Positions 43,595 to 51,316 of a stretch of DNA of 64,000 nt are shown in pieces. The DNA is taken from the NCBI GenBank assembly GCA_964459325.1, contig CAYWKU010000014.1:16093-80092 (forward strand), written 5' to 3'. How positions within the stretch are numbered: position 1 is the stretch's first letter; each line of letters begins with the position of its first letter. The notes below the pieces were generated by a model. That model searched no databases and had not been told where the DNA came from. It saw only the letters and a list, made by a program, of their open reading frames with translations. Origin of the DNA: CAYWKU01 sp964459325 (GTDB lineage Bacteria; RBG-13-61-14; CAYWKU01). The position numbers and the translations under genes were made by a program.

Positions 43595-45547
43595 TCATTG
43601 AAAATGCTCCCTCAACAGCCTGTTCAGGTTTTCCCGTGCCGTTGGCTGGTTGGGGTCGATGCTCAGGGTCTTTTCGAGCAGGCGTCGCGCCTTTTCGTAC
43701 TCACCCTTGTTTATGTGTATCACCGCCAGGTTGTTATAAGGCGTGGTGTAGCCGGGAGATATTTCAATCGCCTTGCGGAAGGCGGCTTCGGCCTTCTCCA
43801 TCCGGTCCAGGTTGACGTAGATGCTTCCCAGGTTGTAATGGCCGTGAGCGCTGTTCGGCTCAATTTCCAAAGCCTTCTTTATCAAATCGAGGGCTTCGCG
43901 GTGCTTTCCGGTTTTGTTCAACGCCACCGCCAGGTTCCGCATGATGTCGGGGTTGTTGGGAGCAAGCTCGTGGGCCACCCGCCACTGCCGCCGCGCCTTA
44001 TCCGGCTCGCCCGCCTGCTCGTAGACGTATCCCAGCGACTGGTAAGTGTTTTCGCTTTGAGGGGCTTTGCTTACCGCGTCCTCCCACAAGCGCTTTTCGC
44101 TCGAGTACACGTAGTTTCGGTGCACCGTCAGCATGGAGAAAAACACCACCATCGCCGCCGTCGCAACCGCGAGCGTGCGTTTATCCCTCTTACGTGGGGA
44201 ACGCAATAACCGCTCAGCTACAGCCCCCGCCACCAGCAACAGCCCGAAAAGCGGCACGTAAAGCCGCCGCTCGGCTACCAACTGGTTCAGTGGAATCAGG
44301 GTTTCGGGCAGGAGGGATATTATGTACCACGCCCCGCCCAGCATCGCCAATCGGCTACGCGAGCGGACTATGGCAAAGGCTATCCCCGCAAGTATCACAA
44401 CCGAAACGCCGGGCCAGGCTAATATCGGCGCGCCGGCCTTCCATAAAGTCGAGAACTCGGGAAAATGGTGATAAATGTTCAAATCATTCGGCCACAACAC
44501 AAACCGGATGTAATAAACGAGCACCGAAAGCTGGGTGAGCAGATTTTCGCCGTAACCCCTGACGGGGTTGTCCACGGCTACCGTATCCAGGCTGAGCGCC
44601 GCGTTGCGCACGATGAGATAAACCACCGCCACTGCGGCAAAAGGCGCATAACGGCGCACATCGTCCGCGAAGCTTTCCTCGCGCTCTTTATCCAGAAGCC
44701 GGTCTGAGAGCCACATTATTGCCGGCAGGACGATTATGTTCTCCTTTACCAGCAACCCGGCGGCGTAAGCGGCCACCGCCGCCCAACGGTACGCTTTCAC
44801 TCGCGCCCTTTCACGCCACAGCCGGTGGAGCAGAAAGCTTCCGAAAAAAAATACTCCCACCAGCGACGCCGACCGGCTCGAGACGTAATCCACAACCTCG
44901 GTGTTCACCGGATGCACGGCAAACACCAGTCCCATTCCCAGCGCCAACCAACGCCTTCGGGTAAGCACAAGCACCAGTCCCGCTACAAACAACGATGAAA
45001 GCCAGTGAATCCCGAGGTTGCAAAAATGCCACCCGGCGGGATTGTAGCCGAATATCGAGTGGTTAACCAGGTAGCTCGTCAGCAGGAACGGCCGGAACAT
45101 CCTCCGGCCCGGCAGTATCGAGAAGGTTTGAGGGTCGGTAAAGAACTTTCCGATATTGCCCGCGTCGCGAATTGCGGGGTTTTCAACTATTGAATGCCTG
45201 TCGTCGAGCGTGAAGGGCACATCGAGGCCGTTGGCGTAGACACCTCCCACAACCACCGCCAACAATACCGCCGCCACGAGCATCCGCTTCCACGTGATGG
45301 ATGGCTCCGCGGCGACACCGGTTGCCATGCCCTTCTCCGTGGTTTTCTTCTCAACCTCCCGCTTTTGCGGCTTTTTCTTTTTTCCGGAAGGTTTGGATTT
45401 TGCCCCGCCCGATACCTCGTCCACCGCTCGCTGAACGTCATCCTCGCTCAAGCTCAACTGCCGGGCCAATTGGGAAACCGACTTGTTTTTCCACTCCCGC
45501 TCTATAACCCGCCGCTGCTTCGGAGTAATTTTATCGCCTTTGGCCAT
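43595..45547 (-). CDS. TMTC-like multi-pass membrane protein with TPR domain
   Basis: A 650-aa protein. The first ~45 residues resemble a helix-turn-helix (ITPKQRRVIEREWKNKSVSQ, then LARQLSLSEDDVQRAVDEV), followed by a lysine-rich linker, about ten membrane helices with the FTLDDRHSIVENPAIRD loop of GT39/TMTC-type O-mannosyltransferase-like proteins, and at least four TPR repeats at ~490-640 (AHELAPNNPDIMRNLAVALN; ALEIEPNSAHGHYNLGSIY). Such proteins are often linked to glycosylation. The acidic DD pair in the first loop is consistent with a GT-C enzyme. Function remains tentative. Confidence 0.75.
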   Translation of the reverse strand: MAKGDKITPKQRRVIEREWKNKSVSQLARQLSLSEDDVQRAVDEVSGGAKSKPSGKKKKPQKREVEKKTTEKGMATGVAAEPSITWKRMLVAAVLLAVVVGGVYANGLDVPFTLDDRHSIVENPAIRDAGNIGKFFTDPQTFSILPGRRMFRPFLLTSYLVNHSIFGYNPAGWHFCNLGIHWLSSLFVAGLVLVLTRRRWLALGMGLVFAVHPVNTEVVDYVSSRSASLVGVFFFGSFLLHRLWRERARVKAYRWAAVAAYAAGLLVKENIIVLPAIMWLSDRLLDKEREESFADDVRRYAPFAAVAVVYLIVRNAALSLDTVAVDNPVRGYGENLLTQLSVLVYYIRFVLWPNDLNIYHHFPEFSTLWKAGAPILAWPGVSVVILAGIAFAIVRSRSRLAMLGGAWYIISLLPETLIPLNQLVAERRLYVPLFGLLLVAGAVAERLLRSPRKRDKRTLAVATAAMVVFFSMLTVHRNYVYSSEKRLWEDAVSKAPQSENTYQSLGYVYEQAGEPDKARRQWRVAHELAPNNPDIMRNLAVALNKTGKHREALDLIKKALEIEPNSAHGHYNLGSIYVNLDRMEKAEAAFRKAIEISPGYTTPYNNLAVIHINKGEYEKARRLLEKTLSIDPNQPTARENLNRLLREHFQ

Positions 45548-45592
45548 GAGGATTCTTTAAGTCCCAAAAAAAGTGAGATTACCTTTTAATAA

Positions 45593-46093
45593 CTACCCGA
45601 GCCGGGTTTTAAACGTTTCGTAGGCTTCCGTTCCGAAAAGGACGAAAGTGACTTCCTCTACCGAAGTATCCCCCGACAGGTGGTTTTTCACTTCCTCAAT
45701 CATTATCCGGGCGGCTTCGTCCATCGGGAACCCCGCCACGCCGGCGCCTATAGCGGGGAAAGCGATAGTTTTGAGACCTTTTTCGTCCGCCCGTTTGAGG
45801 CTGTTTTTCACGCAGTTACGCAGGCTTTCTTCAGTGGTTTTTCCACCCAGGTGCATCCCGGCGGCGTGTATAACGTATTTTGTTTTAAGCTCGCCCGCCC
45901 CGGTTATTGCGGCTTCCCCCAGCTCGATGTGGCCGATTTTATCGCACTCCTCTTGTATTGAAGAGCCACCCTTCTTCCTGATGGCGCCGGCGACGCCCGC
46001 TCCCAATTTCAAGTCGGTGTTGGCGGCGTTTACAATCGCGTCGGTTTCCATCGCGGTAATGTCGCCTTCCATTACCTTTATCTTCTCACTCAT
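45593..46093 (-). CDS. Macro domain protein (O-acetyl-ADP-ribose deacetylase-like)
   Basis: A 166-aa stand-alone macro domain, the YmdB-type fold that binds ADP-ribose and often removes O-acetyl or ADP-ribosyl groups. Key motifs are GDITAMETDAIVNAANTDLK with LGAGVAGAIRK, VIHAAG, and FPAIGAGVAGFP. ATG 46093 lies after GGGAGG and is preferred to an upstream in-frame start at 46108. No ADP-ribosyltransferase gene is adjacent. Confidence 0.92.
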   Translation of the reverse strand: MSEKIKVMEGDITAMETDAIVNAANTDLKLGAGVAGAIRKKGGSSIQEECDKIGHIELGEAAITGAGELKTKYVIHAAGMHLGGKTTEESLRNCVKNSLKRADEKGLKTIAFPAIGAGVAGFPMDEAARIMIEEVKNHLSGDTSVEEVTFVLFGTEAYETFKTRLG

Positions 46094-46241
46094 TCCGGCG
46101 CCTCCCAATTATTGGAAAGAATAACGTATTTCCGGATAAAAAGTTTCACGTGGCACATTTCCAAAAGTAACGGTTTTTTCGGAAAAATTCGGGTTTTTCA
46201 GGATTTACCAAAAAATTTAATTATGCTTCCCATAGCGTCAA

Positions 46242-46281
46242 GCCGGTGAGCCAGACGGCCTGTAGGGACGCCGGCGTTCCG
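46242..46281 (-). repeat. REP-like 40-nt module
   Basis: The reverse complement (CGGAACGCCGGCGTCCCTAC, then AGGCCGTCTGGCTCACCGGC) matches the module at 28831-28871 and 144-184 in most positions. It lies in the 222-bp gap between the macro-domain gene and the oadB-like gene. Confidence 0.55.
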
Positions 46282-46315
46282 ATTGCCGCATTTTCACGTT
46301 GCAATCTCAAAACGT

Positions 46316-47446
46316 TCAGGTCAGGAAACTGTAAATAACGCAGGCCACCACGCTGGATGCCAGGATACCGCCCATGTTCGGCCCCATGGCGTGCATTATG
46401 AGGTAATTCGAGGCGTCGGCCTTCCTCCCCTCCGCCTGCACTACCCGGGGGCTATGAGGCACCGCCGCCAGTCCGGCGGCCCCTATGAGCGGGTTTATAT
46501 CCCCCTTCCCCAGAGCTTTCATCACCCTCGCTATCAACACTCCCGCCGCCGTACTCAGCACGAACCCCATAAGCCCCAGGCCGAGTATACCCAGAGTTTT
46601 GAAATTCAGGAACTTATCGGCGCTCAACGTATAGCTTATCCCGAACACCAGGCAGATGATGAAGATGTTGGTTATCTCGTTCTGAGCGGCATGGCTAAGC
46701 CGGTCGGTCACTTGGCTCTCCCTGAGCAGGTTCCCCGCCAGGAAAAAGGCGAACAACGGGGTGCCGACCGGCAAAAGCAGGGAAGCTATAACTGTCACCG
46801 CCACTACGAAAATAACTTTCTCCGCCCGGCTCACACTCCTCATTTCGGCCATCGAAATGCGCCTTTCGCGAGCCGGAATAAGCAGTCTCATCACGGGCGG
46901 CTGTATAAGGTGCACCAATGCCATGTACAGGTACGCCGTTACCACGATGGGGCCTATCAACTCCGGCGCCAGGCGCGTGGCCATGAACACGGTAACCGGC
47001 CCGTTGGCCCCTGCGATTATACCTATGGCCGCGGCTTCCTTTAGGCCGTAACCTGCAACCGCCGCCAATAGCAGCACCGCGAACTGCCCCACCTGGGCCG
47101 CCGCGCTTATGAGCATCACCCCCGGCCTCGCCAGAAGCGGCCCCAGGTCGGTCAACGCCCCCACCCCGAAAAACAACAGGATGGGCGCAATGTCGGTCAT
47201 TATGGTGTAATCGAAAAAGTAACGGAACATCCCGCCCGGCTCGTGCGCCAGCAGGCCGCTGGCGGGGATGTTGGCGAGGATAGTGCCGAAACCGAGCGGC
47301 AAAAGCAGGAGCGGCTCGTAATCCTTCCTGATGGCGAGATACATCATCCCGCAGCCGACGAGCATCATCACCAGGTTGCCCGCCCCCAGTTGCGAGAAAC
47401 CGGTCACGCTCCAGAAGTCTTCAAAAATCTCCAGCAAATTCGCCAA
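46316..47446 (-). CDS. Na+-pumping decarboxylase beta subunit (OadB/MmdB/GcdB family)
   Basis: A 376-aa multi-pass membrane protein of the oxaloacetate/methylmalonyl-CoA/glutaconyl-CoA decarboxylase beta family, which releases CO2 from carboxybiotin and exports Na+. Typical segments are FFGVGALTDLGPLLARPGVM, IIAGANGPVTVFMATRLAPE and the C-terminal INPLIGAAGLAAVPHSPRVV. The TTG start at 47446 is one base after the stop of the biotin carrier gene, showing coupling. It is the last gene of the four-gene decarboxylase operon. Confidence 0.92.
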   Translation of the reverse strand: MANLLEIFEDFWSVTGFSQLGAGNLVMMLVGCGMMYLAIRKDYEPLLLLPLGFGTILANIPASGLLAHEPGGMFRYFFDYTIMTDIAPILLFFGVGALTDLGPLLARPGVMLISAAAQVGQFAVLLLAAVAGYGLKEAAAIGIIAGANGPVTVFMATRLAPELIGPIVVTAYLYMALVHLIQPPVMRLLIPARERRISMAEMRSVSRAEKVIFVVAVTVIASLLLPVGTPLFAFFLAGNLLRESQVTDRLSHAAQNEITNIFIICLVFGISYTLSADKFLNFKTLGILGLGLMGFVLSTAAGVLIARVMKALGKGDINPLIGAAGLAAVPHSPRVVQAEGRKADASNYLIMHAMGPNMGGILASSVVACVIYSFLT

Positions 47447-47447
47447 C

Positions 47448-47816
47448 CTACCCTATGGTTACGAGCTTGTCCCCGGTCTTTACGTGGTCCCCCACCGATA
47501 CGTGGATTCGGGTAACCATGCCGTCCATCGGAGCCATGACGGGGTTTTCGATTTTCATTGACTCGACCACCATAAGCTCGTCGCCCTTTTTCACCCGGTC
47601 GGAAACCTTAACCTTTATTCTGAGAACTTTTCCGGGAATCGGGGCGGCAACCGCCCCGTCCGATACCGTCGCCGCAGACGGGGCGGGAGTTCCCGCACCT
47701 TCGGTGAAATTGCTCGATTGCACCCTGTTTATCCTGTGTTCTCCCTCACCCAATTCCTCCACTTCGACTTCGAAGGTTTTTCCGTTGACGGTCACTCTGA
47801 ACTTGCGGGTTGCCAA
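47448..47816 (-). CDS. Biotin carrier protein subunit of the decarboxylase
   Basis: A 122-aa protein: N-terminal strand region (KFRVTVNGKTFEVEVEELGE), an Ala/Pro linker, and a C-terminal biotinyl domain with the attachment site VVESMKIENPVM, where the lysine would carry biotin; the usual motif is A-M-K-M, so S-M-K-I is a mild variant. The biotin arm moves CO2 from the carboxyltransferase to the membrane beta subunit. TTG 47816 follows the OadG-like stop by two bases with GGAGGAGAA upstream; the open frame to 47864 is not needed. Confidence 0.9.
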   Translation of the reverse strand: MATRKFRVTVNGKTFEVEVEELGEGEHRINRVQSSNFTEGAGTPAPSAATVSDGAVAAPIPGKVLRIKVKVSDRVKKGDELMVVESMKIENPVMAPMDGMVTRIHVSVGDHVKTGDKLVTIG

Positions 47817-47818
47817 GT

Positions 47819-48121
47819 TTATTCTCCTCCCTCGGGCAGGTCGGATTCGGCGAGCGTTCTCCACGCATCCGCCTCCCCTTCCGGCTCTATATCCGGTATG
47901 AAAGGGGTTTCGGGCATCTCGAAGAAAAAGGAAATCGCCCCGGCTATCGCCGCCATTCCTTCATCACTGAGCTCACCTTCTGTGACTTCGACCAGTGTTT
48001 CGGTGGCATCGGCGAAAAGCTTCTTTACCAACTTGGCCACACCGATAAAGAAGAGAATTATTATCAGGGTGGCTATGAAGCTGACCAGCGAAACCTCAAG
48101 CCCTTGTACGAAAGCGCTCAT
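47819..48121 (-). CDS. OadG-like small membrane subunit
   Basis: A 100-aa protein with one N-terminal membrane helix (VSLVSFIATLIIILFFIGVA) and an acidic cytoplasmic part, matching the delta/gamma (OadG/MmdD) subunits that hold the carboxyltransferase to the membrane pump. ATG 48121 is 10 bases after the carboxyltransferase stop. The mid-section (EELSDEGMAAIAGAIS-like, ELSDEGMAAIAGAISF) is seen in OadG-type subunits. Confidence 0.75.
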   Translation of the reverse strand: MSAFVQGLEVSLVSFIATLIIILFFIGVAKLVKKLFADATETLVEVTEGELSDEGMAAIAGAISFFFEMPETPFIPDIEPEGEADAWRTLAESDLPEGGE

Positions 48122-48131
48122 CGATTCCTCG

Positions 48132-49685
48132 TCACATAGGGATGTTTCCGTGTTTTTTTCGGGGGCGCGGCTCCTTTTTGCCCCGCATGAAATCCAGATA
48201 CTTTATCAAGGCATTCCGGGTTTGCGCCGGCTCGATGACGTCGCCGGCAAGCCCGAGCTCCGCGTTTCTCACCGGCTCGCCGAAAGTGTCGCGGTACCAT
48301 TCAACTTTTTCCCGCCGGAAAGCTTCCGGTTCTTCGGCCTCCTTGATTTCTTTGGCCATCAACAAATCCACCGCCGCTTCGGCTCCCACCACGGCGATTT
48401 CAGCTGTAGGCCACGCCAGTATCAGGTCCGAGCCCAGGCCCTTGTTGCCGCCCATTGCTAATATGCCGCCGCCGTAGCCTTTGCGCAGCACCACCGTTAT
48501 TTTTGGCACGCTTGCTTCGCAGTACGCGTAAAGCATTTTGGCGCCGTGACGGATTATCCCCGCATGTTCCTGTTCGGCTCCCGGCAAGTACCCCGGCACG
48601 TCCGCGAAGTACACGATGGGTATGTTGAAGCAGTCGCAAAACCTGACGAACCGGGCACTCTTATCGCTGGCATCCACCGTCAGCGCGCCGCCCATGGACA
48701 TGGGCTGGTTGGCTATTATGCCCACCGGGCGTCCATTCAACCTTATAAAACCAACCACCAGGTTGGTGGCGAACTCCTCGTGGATTTCCATAAAATCGCC
48801 GAAATCTCCCACCCGGCGGATAATTTCCCTCACGTCGTAAGACTTGCGCCCGTCCTCGGGCACAATCGAAGCAAGCTCCCCGTCCTCCCGTTCCGAATCG
48901 TCAACTTGTACGGCGACCGGGGGATCTTCGAGGTGATTTTGCGGCAAAAAGGCCAGTAGCCTCTTCACCGAATCGAAGCATTGCGCCTCATCCGGAAGTG
49001 CGAAATGAGCGCATCCGGTAACCTGCGAGTGCACTTTCGAGCCCCCGAGTTGTTCGCTGGTGAATTGCTCCCCGGTGACCGATTCAATCACCCGGGGGCC
49101 GGTGATATGCATGTAGGAAATTTCGTCCACCATGAAGACGAAATCCATGAGTGCGGGCGAGTAGACGCTTATCCCTGCGCATGGTCCCATTATGAGGGCG
49201 ATTTGAGGCACCACGCCGGATGCCAGGGTGTTTGGGAGAAACAGGGAGCCGCCGTCCCTGCCGCCGCCCCATCCTTCCTGGATACGGGCGCCGGCGCTGT
49301 CGAAAAGGCCGATGACCGGAACGCCCCTCTTGCGGGCCCAATCCACCGTTTCGCACATCTTCCTGCCGTGCACCGCGCCGATGCTTCCTCCAAGCACGGT
49401 GAAATCCTGGGCAAATATGCAAACTTTCCTGCCGTTAACTTCGCCGAACCCGGATATCAGCCCGTCTCCGTGGAAACGCTTTCTGTCCATTCCGAATTCC
49501 GTGGCGCGGGTGGTAACCAGGGGGTCGAATTCCGTGAAGGCGCCGGGGTCTAGCAGCTTGTCTATTCTTTCCCGGGCGGATAATTTGCCCTTATCGTGTT
49601 GCTTATCGAGCTTCTCCTTGCCTCCGCCGGTCAGGGCTTTATCCTTTATTTCTCGCAGCCCCCGGATTTTGTCGTCCATGCTCAT
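48132..49685 (-). CDS. Carboxyltransferase (alpha) subunit, probably methylmalonyl-CoA decarboxylase MmdA
   Basis: A 517-aa acyl-CoA carboxyltransferase of the crotonase fold, with RERIDKLLDPGAF at the start, two oxyanion-hole regions (GGRDGGSLFLPNTLASGVVP; VVLRKGYGGGILAMGGNKGL) and a normal family length. The type (not OadA-like) plus the beta, OadG-like and biotin subunits downstream indicates a Na+-translocating methylmalonyl-CoA or glutaconyl-CoA decarboxylase; the length favours the former. No biotin carboxylase gene is adjacent, which also argues against an ATP-driven carboxylase. ATG 49685 matches the promoter directly upstream; there is no ribosome binding site. Confidence 0.9.
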   Translation of the reverse strand: MSMDDKIRGLREIKDKALTGGGKEKLDKQHDKGKLSARERIDKLLDPGAFTEFDPLVTTRATEFGMDRKRFHGDGLISGFGEVNGRKVCIFAQDFTVLGGSIGAVHGRKMCETVDWARKRGVPVIGLFDSAGARIQEGWGGGRDGGSLFLPNTLASGVVPQIALIMGPCAGISVYSPALMDFVFMVDEISYMHITGPRVIESVTGEQFTSEQLGGSKVHSQVTGCAHFALPDEAQCFDSVKRLLAFLPQNHLEDPPVAVQVDDSEREDGELASIVPEDGRKSYDVREIIRRVGDFGDFMEIHEEFATNLVVGFIRLNGRPVGIIANQPMSMGGALTVDASDKSARFVRFCDCFNIPIVYFADVPGYLPGAEQEHAGIIRHGAKMLYAYCEASVPKITVVLRKGYGGGILAMGGNKGLGSDLILAWPTAEIAVVGAEAAVDLLMAKEIKEAEEPEAFRREKVEWYRDTFGEPVRNAELGLAGDVIEPAQTRNALIKYLDFMRGKKEPRPRKKHGNIPM

Positions 49686-49693
49686 CGGATAGA

Positions 49694-49722
49694 AATATAC
49701 CCCCACGCGCCTTGACGGTCAA
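49694..49722 (-). promoter_or_regulatory. Promoter of the decarboxylase operon (nearly leaderless)
   Basis: On the minus strand TTGACC (49722-49717), 17 bases, TATATT (49699-49694). The ATG at 49685 follows after eight bases, at about the expected transcription start. Confidence 0.65.
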
Positions 49723-49747
49723 CAGGCTCTTTATTCATGAATTCCGC

Positions 49748-50812
49748 CTACCTTATGGCTTCCAGGCGGAGAAGGTGGTCGGCCAGCACAATCGCCAGCA
49801 TGGCTTCGGCTACCGGAACTATTCGCGGACATATGCAGGGGTCGTGTCGGCCTTTTATTTCGACGGTTCGGGAGTTTCCCTTCAGGTCTACAGTTTTCTG
49901 CTTTTTACTTACGGAAGGAGTGGGCTTGACGGCTATCCGCGCGATGATGTCCTCCCCCGTGCTTATCCCCCCGAGAACGCCACCGGCCCTGTTGGAAGGC
50001 ATACGAATCCGGCCTTTTCTCTTGACTATCGGGTCGTTCATTTCCGAGCCGCGCATCCGGGCGGCTCCGAACCCGGCGCCGAGTTCCACGCCCTTGACGG
50101 CGCCTATGCTCATCAGCGCTCCGGCTATGTCGGCGTCCAGCTTGGAGAAGACGGGATCCCCCAGCCCCGCAGGCGCCCCCGAGGCTACAACTTCAACAAC
50201 GCCGCCGAGCGAATCGCCTTCTTTCCGGGCCTTTTCGACGGCCTCTTGCATTTTCTTCGCAGCCCCGGAGTCGGCGCATCTGACGGGATTCCGCTCGATT
50301 TCTGTGCGCTTAAACTCACCGGCTTCAATCCCGCCTATCTCGAGCGTGTGGCCGTATATTTCGATGCCCTTGTCTGCGAGCAAAGTCTTTGCGACTGCAC
50401 CGGCGGCCACTCTGGCGGCCGTCTCTCGGCCCGAGCTTCTTCCGCCGCCCCGGTGGTCCCTTATGCCGTATCGGGCCTGATAAGTGAAGTCCGCGTGACC
50501 GGGCCTGTACAACTCTTTTATTTCTTCGTAAGAGGAAGAATCGACGTCCTTGTTCCGGAGGAGAACGGCAATGGGCGCGCCGGTGGTTACTCCCTCGAAG
50601 ACGCCGGAAAGCACCTCGCACCGGTCGGTTTCCGACCGGGAGGTGGTGATTTCACTCTGCCCCGGTCTCCGCCGGTCCAATTCCTTCTGTATGAGCTTTT
50701 CGTCGAGTTTTAAACCGGGCGGGCAACCGTCAATCACGCATCCGACACCCGGCCCGTGGGATTCCCCGAAAGTGGTGACATTGAAAAGCACTCCGAAAGT
50801 ATTTCCGCTCAT
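49748..50812 (-). CDS. aroC: Chorismate synthase
   Basis: A 354-aa AroC, which makes chorismate from 5-enolpyruvylshikimate 3-phosphate using reduced FMN. GESHGPGVGCVIDGCPPGL at the N-terminus, RRPGQSEITTSR, DHRGGGRSSGRETAARVAAG and the RAGGVLGGISTG segment are all present and the length is typical. GGGAG lies before ATG 50812. It is divergent from queD. No other aro gene is adjacent. Confidence 0.96.
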   Translation of the reverse strand: MSGNTFGVLFNVTTFGESHGPGVGCVIDGCPPGLKLDEKLIQKELDRRRPGQSEITTSRSETDRCEVLSGVFEGVTTGAPIAVLLRNKDVDSSSYEEIKELYRPGHADFTYQARYGIRDHRGGGRSSGRETAARVAAGAVAKTLLADKGIEIYGHTLEIGGIEAGEFKRTEIERNPVRCADSGAAKKMQEAVEKARKEGDSLGGVVEVVASGAPAGLGDPVFSKLDADIAGALMSIGAVKGVELGAGFGAARMRGSEMNDPIVKRKGRIRMPSNRAGGVLGGISTGEDIIARIAVKPTPSVSKKQKTVDLKGNSRTVEIKGRHDPCICPRIVPVAEAMLAIVLADHLLRLEAIR

Positions 50813-50852
50813 CTTTTTCTCCCGTGGTCAATTTGCTCCAAAAGGGGGACTT

Positions 50853-50884
50853 TGTCAACTCTGCCTCCTTTGAGTGAGTTGACA
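50853..50884. promoter_or_regulatory. Palindrome and possible promoter between aroC and queD
   Basis: TGTCAACTC (50853-50861) and GAGTTGACA (50876-50884) form a perfect 9-bp inverted repeat with a 14-base spacer in the divergent intergenic region. Its right arm contains TTGACA, 36 bp before the queD ATG, but a good -10 box is lacking (CACCCT at 50902-50907). Confidence 0.4.
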
Positions 50885-50914
50885 GGCCCGCCGGCAAGAA
50901 TCACCCTTTAAGTC

Positions 50915-51289
50915 ATGCATAAGGTAGGCGTAAAAGCAAGGTTCAGCGCGGCGCATTCATTGAGAGAATACGGCGGCAACTGCGAAAAACTCCACGGACA
51001 CAACTGGCTTGTGGAGCTGGTTTGCAGTTCGGACGAGCTGAATAACCTGGGCATGGTGGTGGATTTCAGGGTTTTAAAAAAGGCCCTGGGCGAGGTCATC
51101 GACAAGCTTGACCACAGCTTTCTGAACGACCTTGAGCCCTTCAGGAAGGTGAACCCCTCCAGCGAGAACATAGCCCGCCACATATATGAAGAAGTTCACT
51201 CGCGACTGCCCTCCGATAGGCCCGCGAAGCTGGTCGGCGTGAGGGTTTGGGAAAGCGAAGACAGTTGGGCCGAATATGACGGGTCGTAG
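50915..51289 (+). CDS. queD: 6-pyruvoyl-tetrahydropterin synthase/QueD family protein
   Basis: A 124-aa T-fold enzyme. Zinc ligands His14, His27 and His29 (CEKLHGHNW) and the catalytic Cys23 are visible, as is the Glu in VWESEDSWAEY. The family includes 6-carboxytetrahydropterin synthase (QueD, queuosine/preQ0 synthesis) and related pterin enzymes; the short length and CxxxHGH motif favour QueD. No ribosome binding site precedes ATG 50915. No other que gene is nearby, so the pathway is inferred. Confidence 0.85.
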   Translation: MHKVGVKARFSAAHSLREYGGNCEKLHGHNWLVELVCSSDELNNLGMVVDFRVLKKALGEVIDKLDHSFLNDLEPFRKVNPSSENIARHIYEEVHSRLPSDRPAKLVGVRVWESEDSWAEYDGS

Positions 51290-51291
51290 TT

Positions 51292-51311
51292 TTCCCGGGC
51301 GTTACCGGGAA
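51292..51311. terminator. Hairpin between convergent genes
   Basis: TTCCCGG (51292-51298) pairs with CCGGGAA (51305-51311) in the 27-bp gap between queD and the convergent membrane gene. There is no clear T-run. Confidence 0.35.
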
Positions 51312-51316
51312 TGCGG

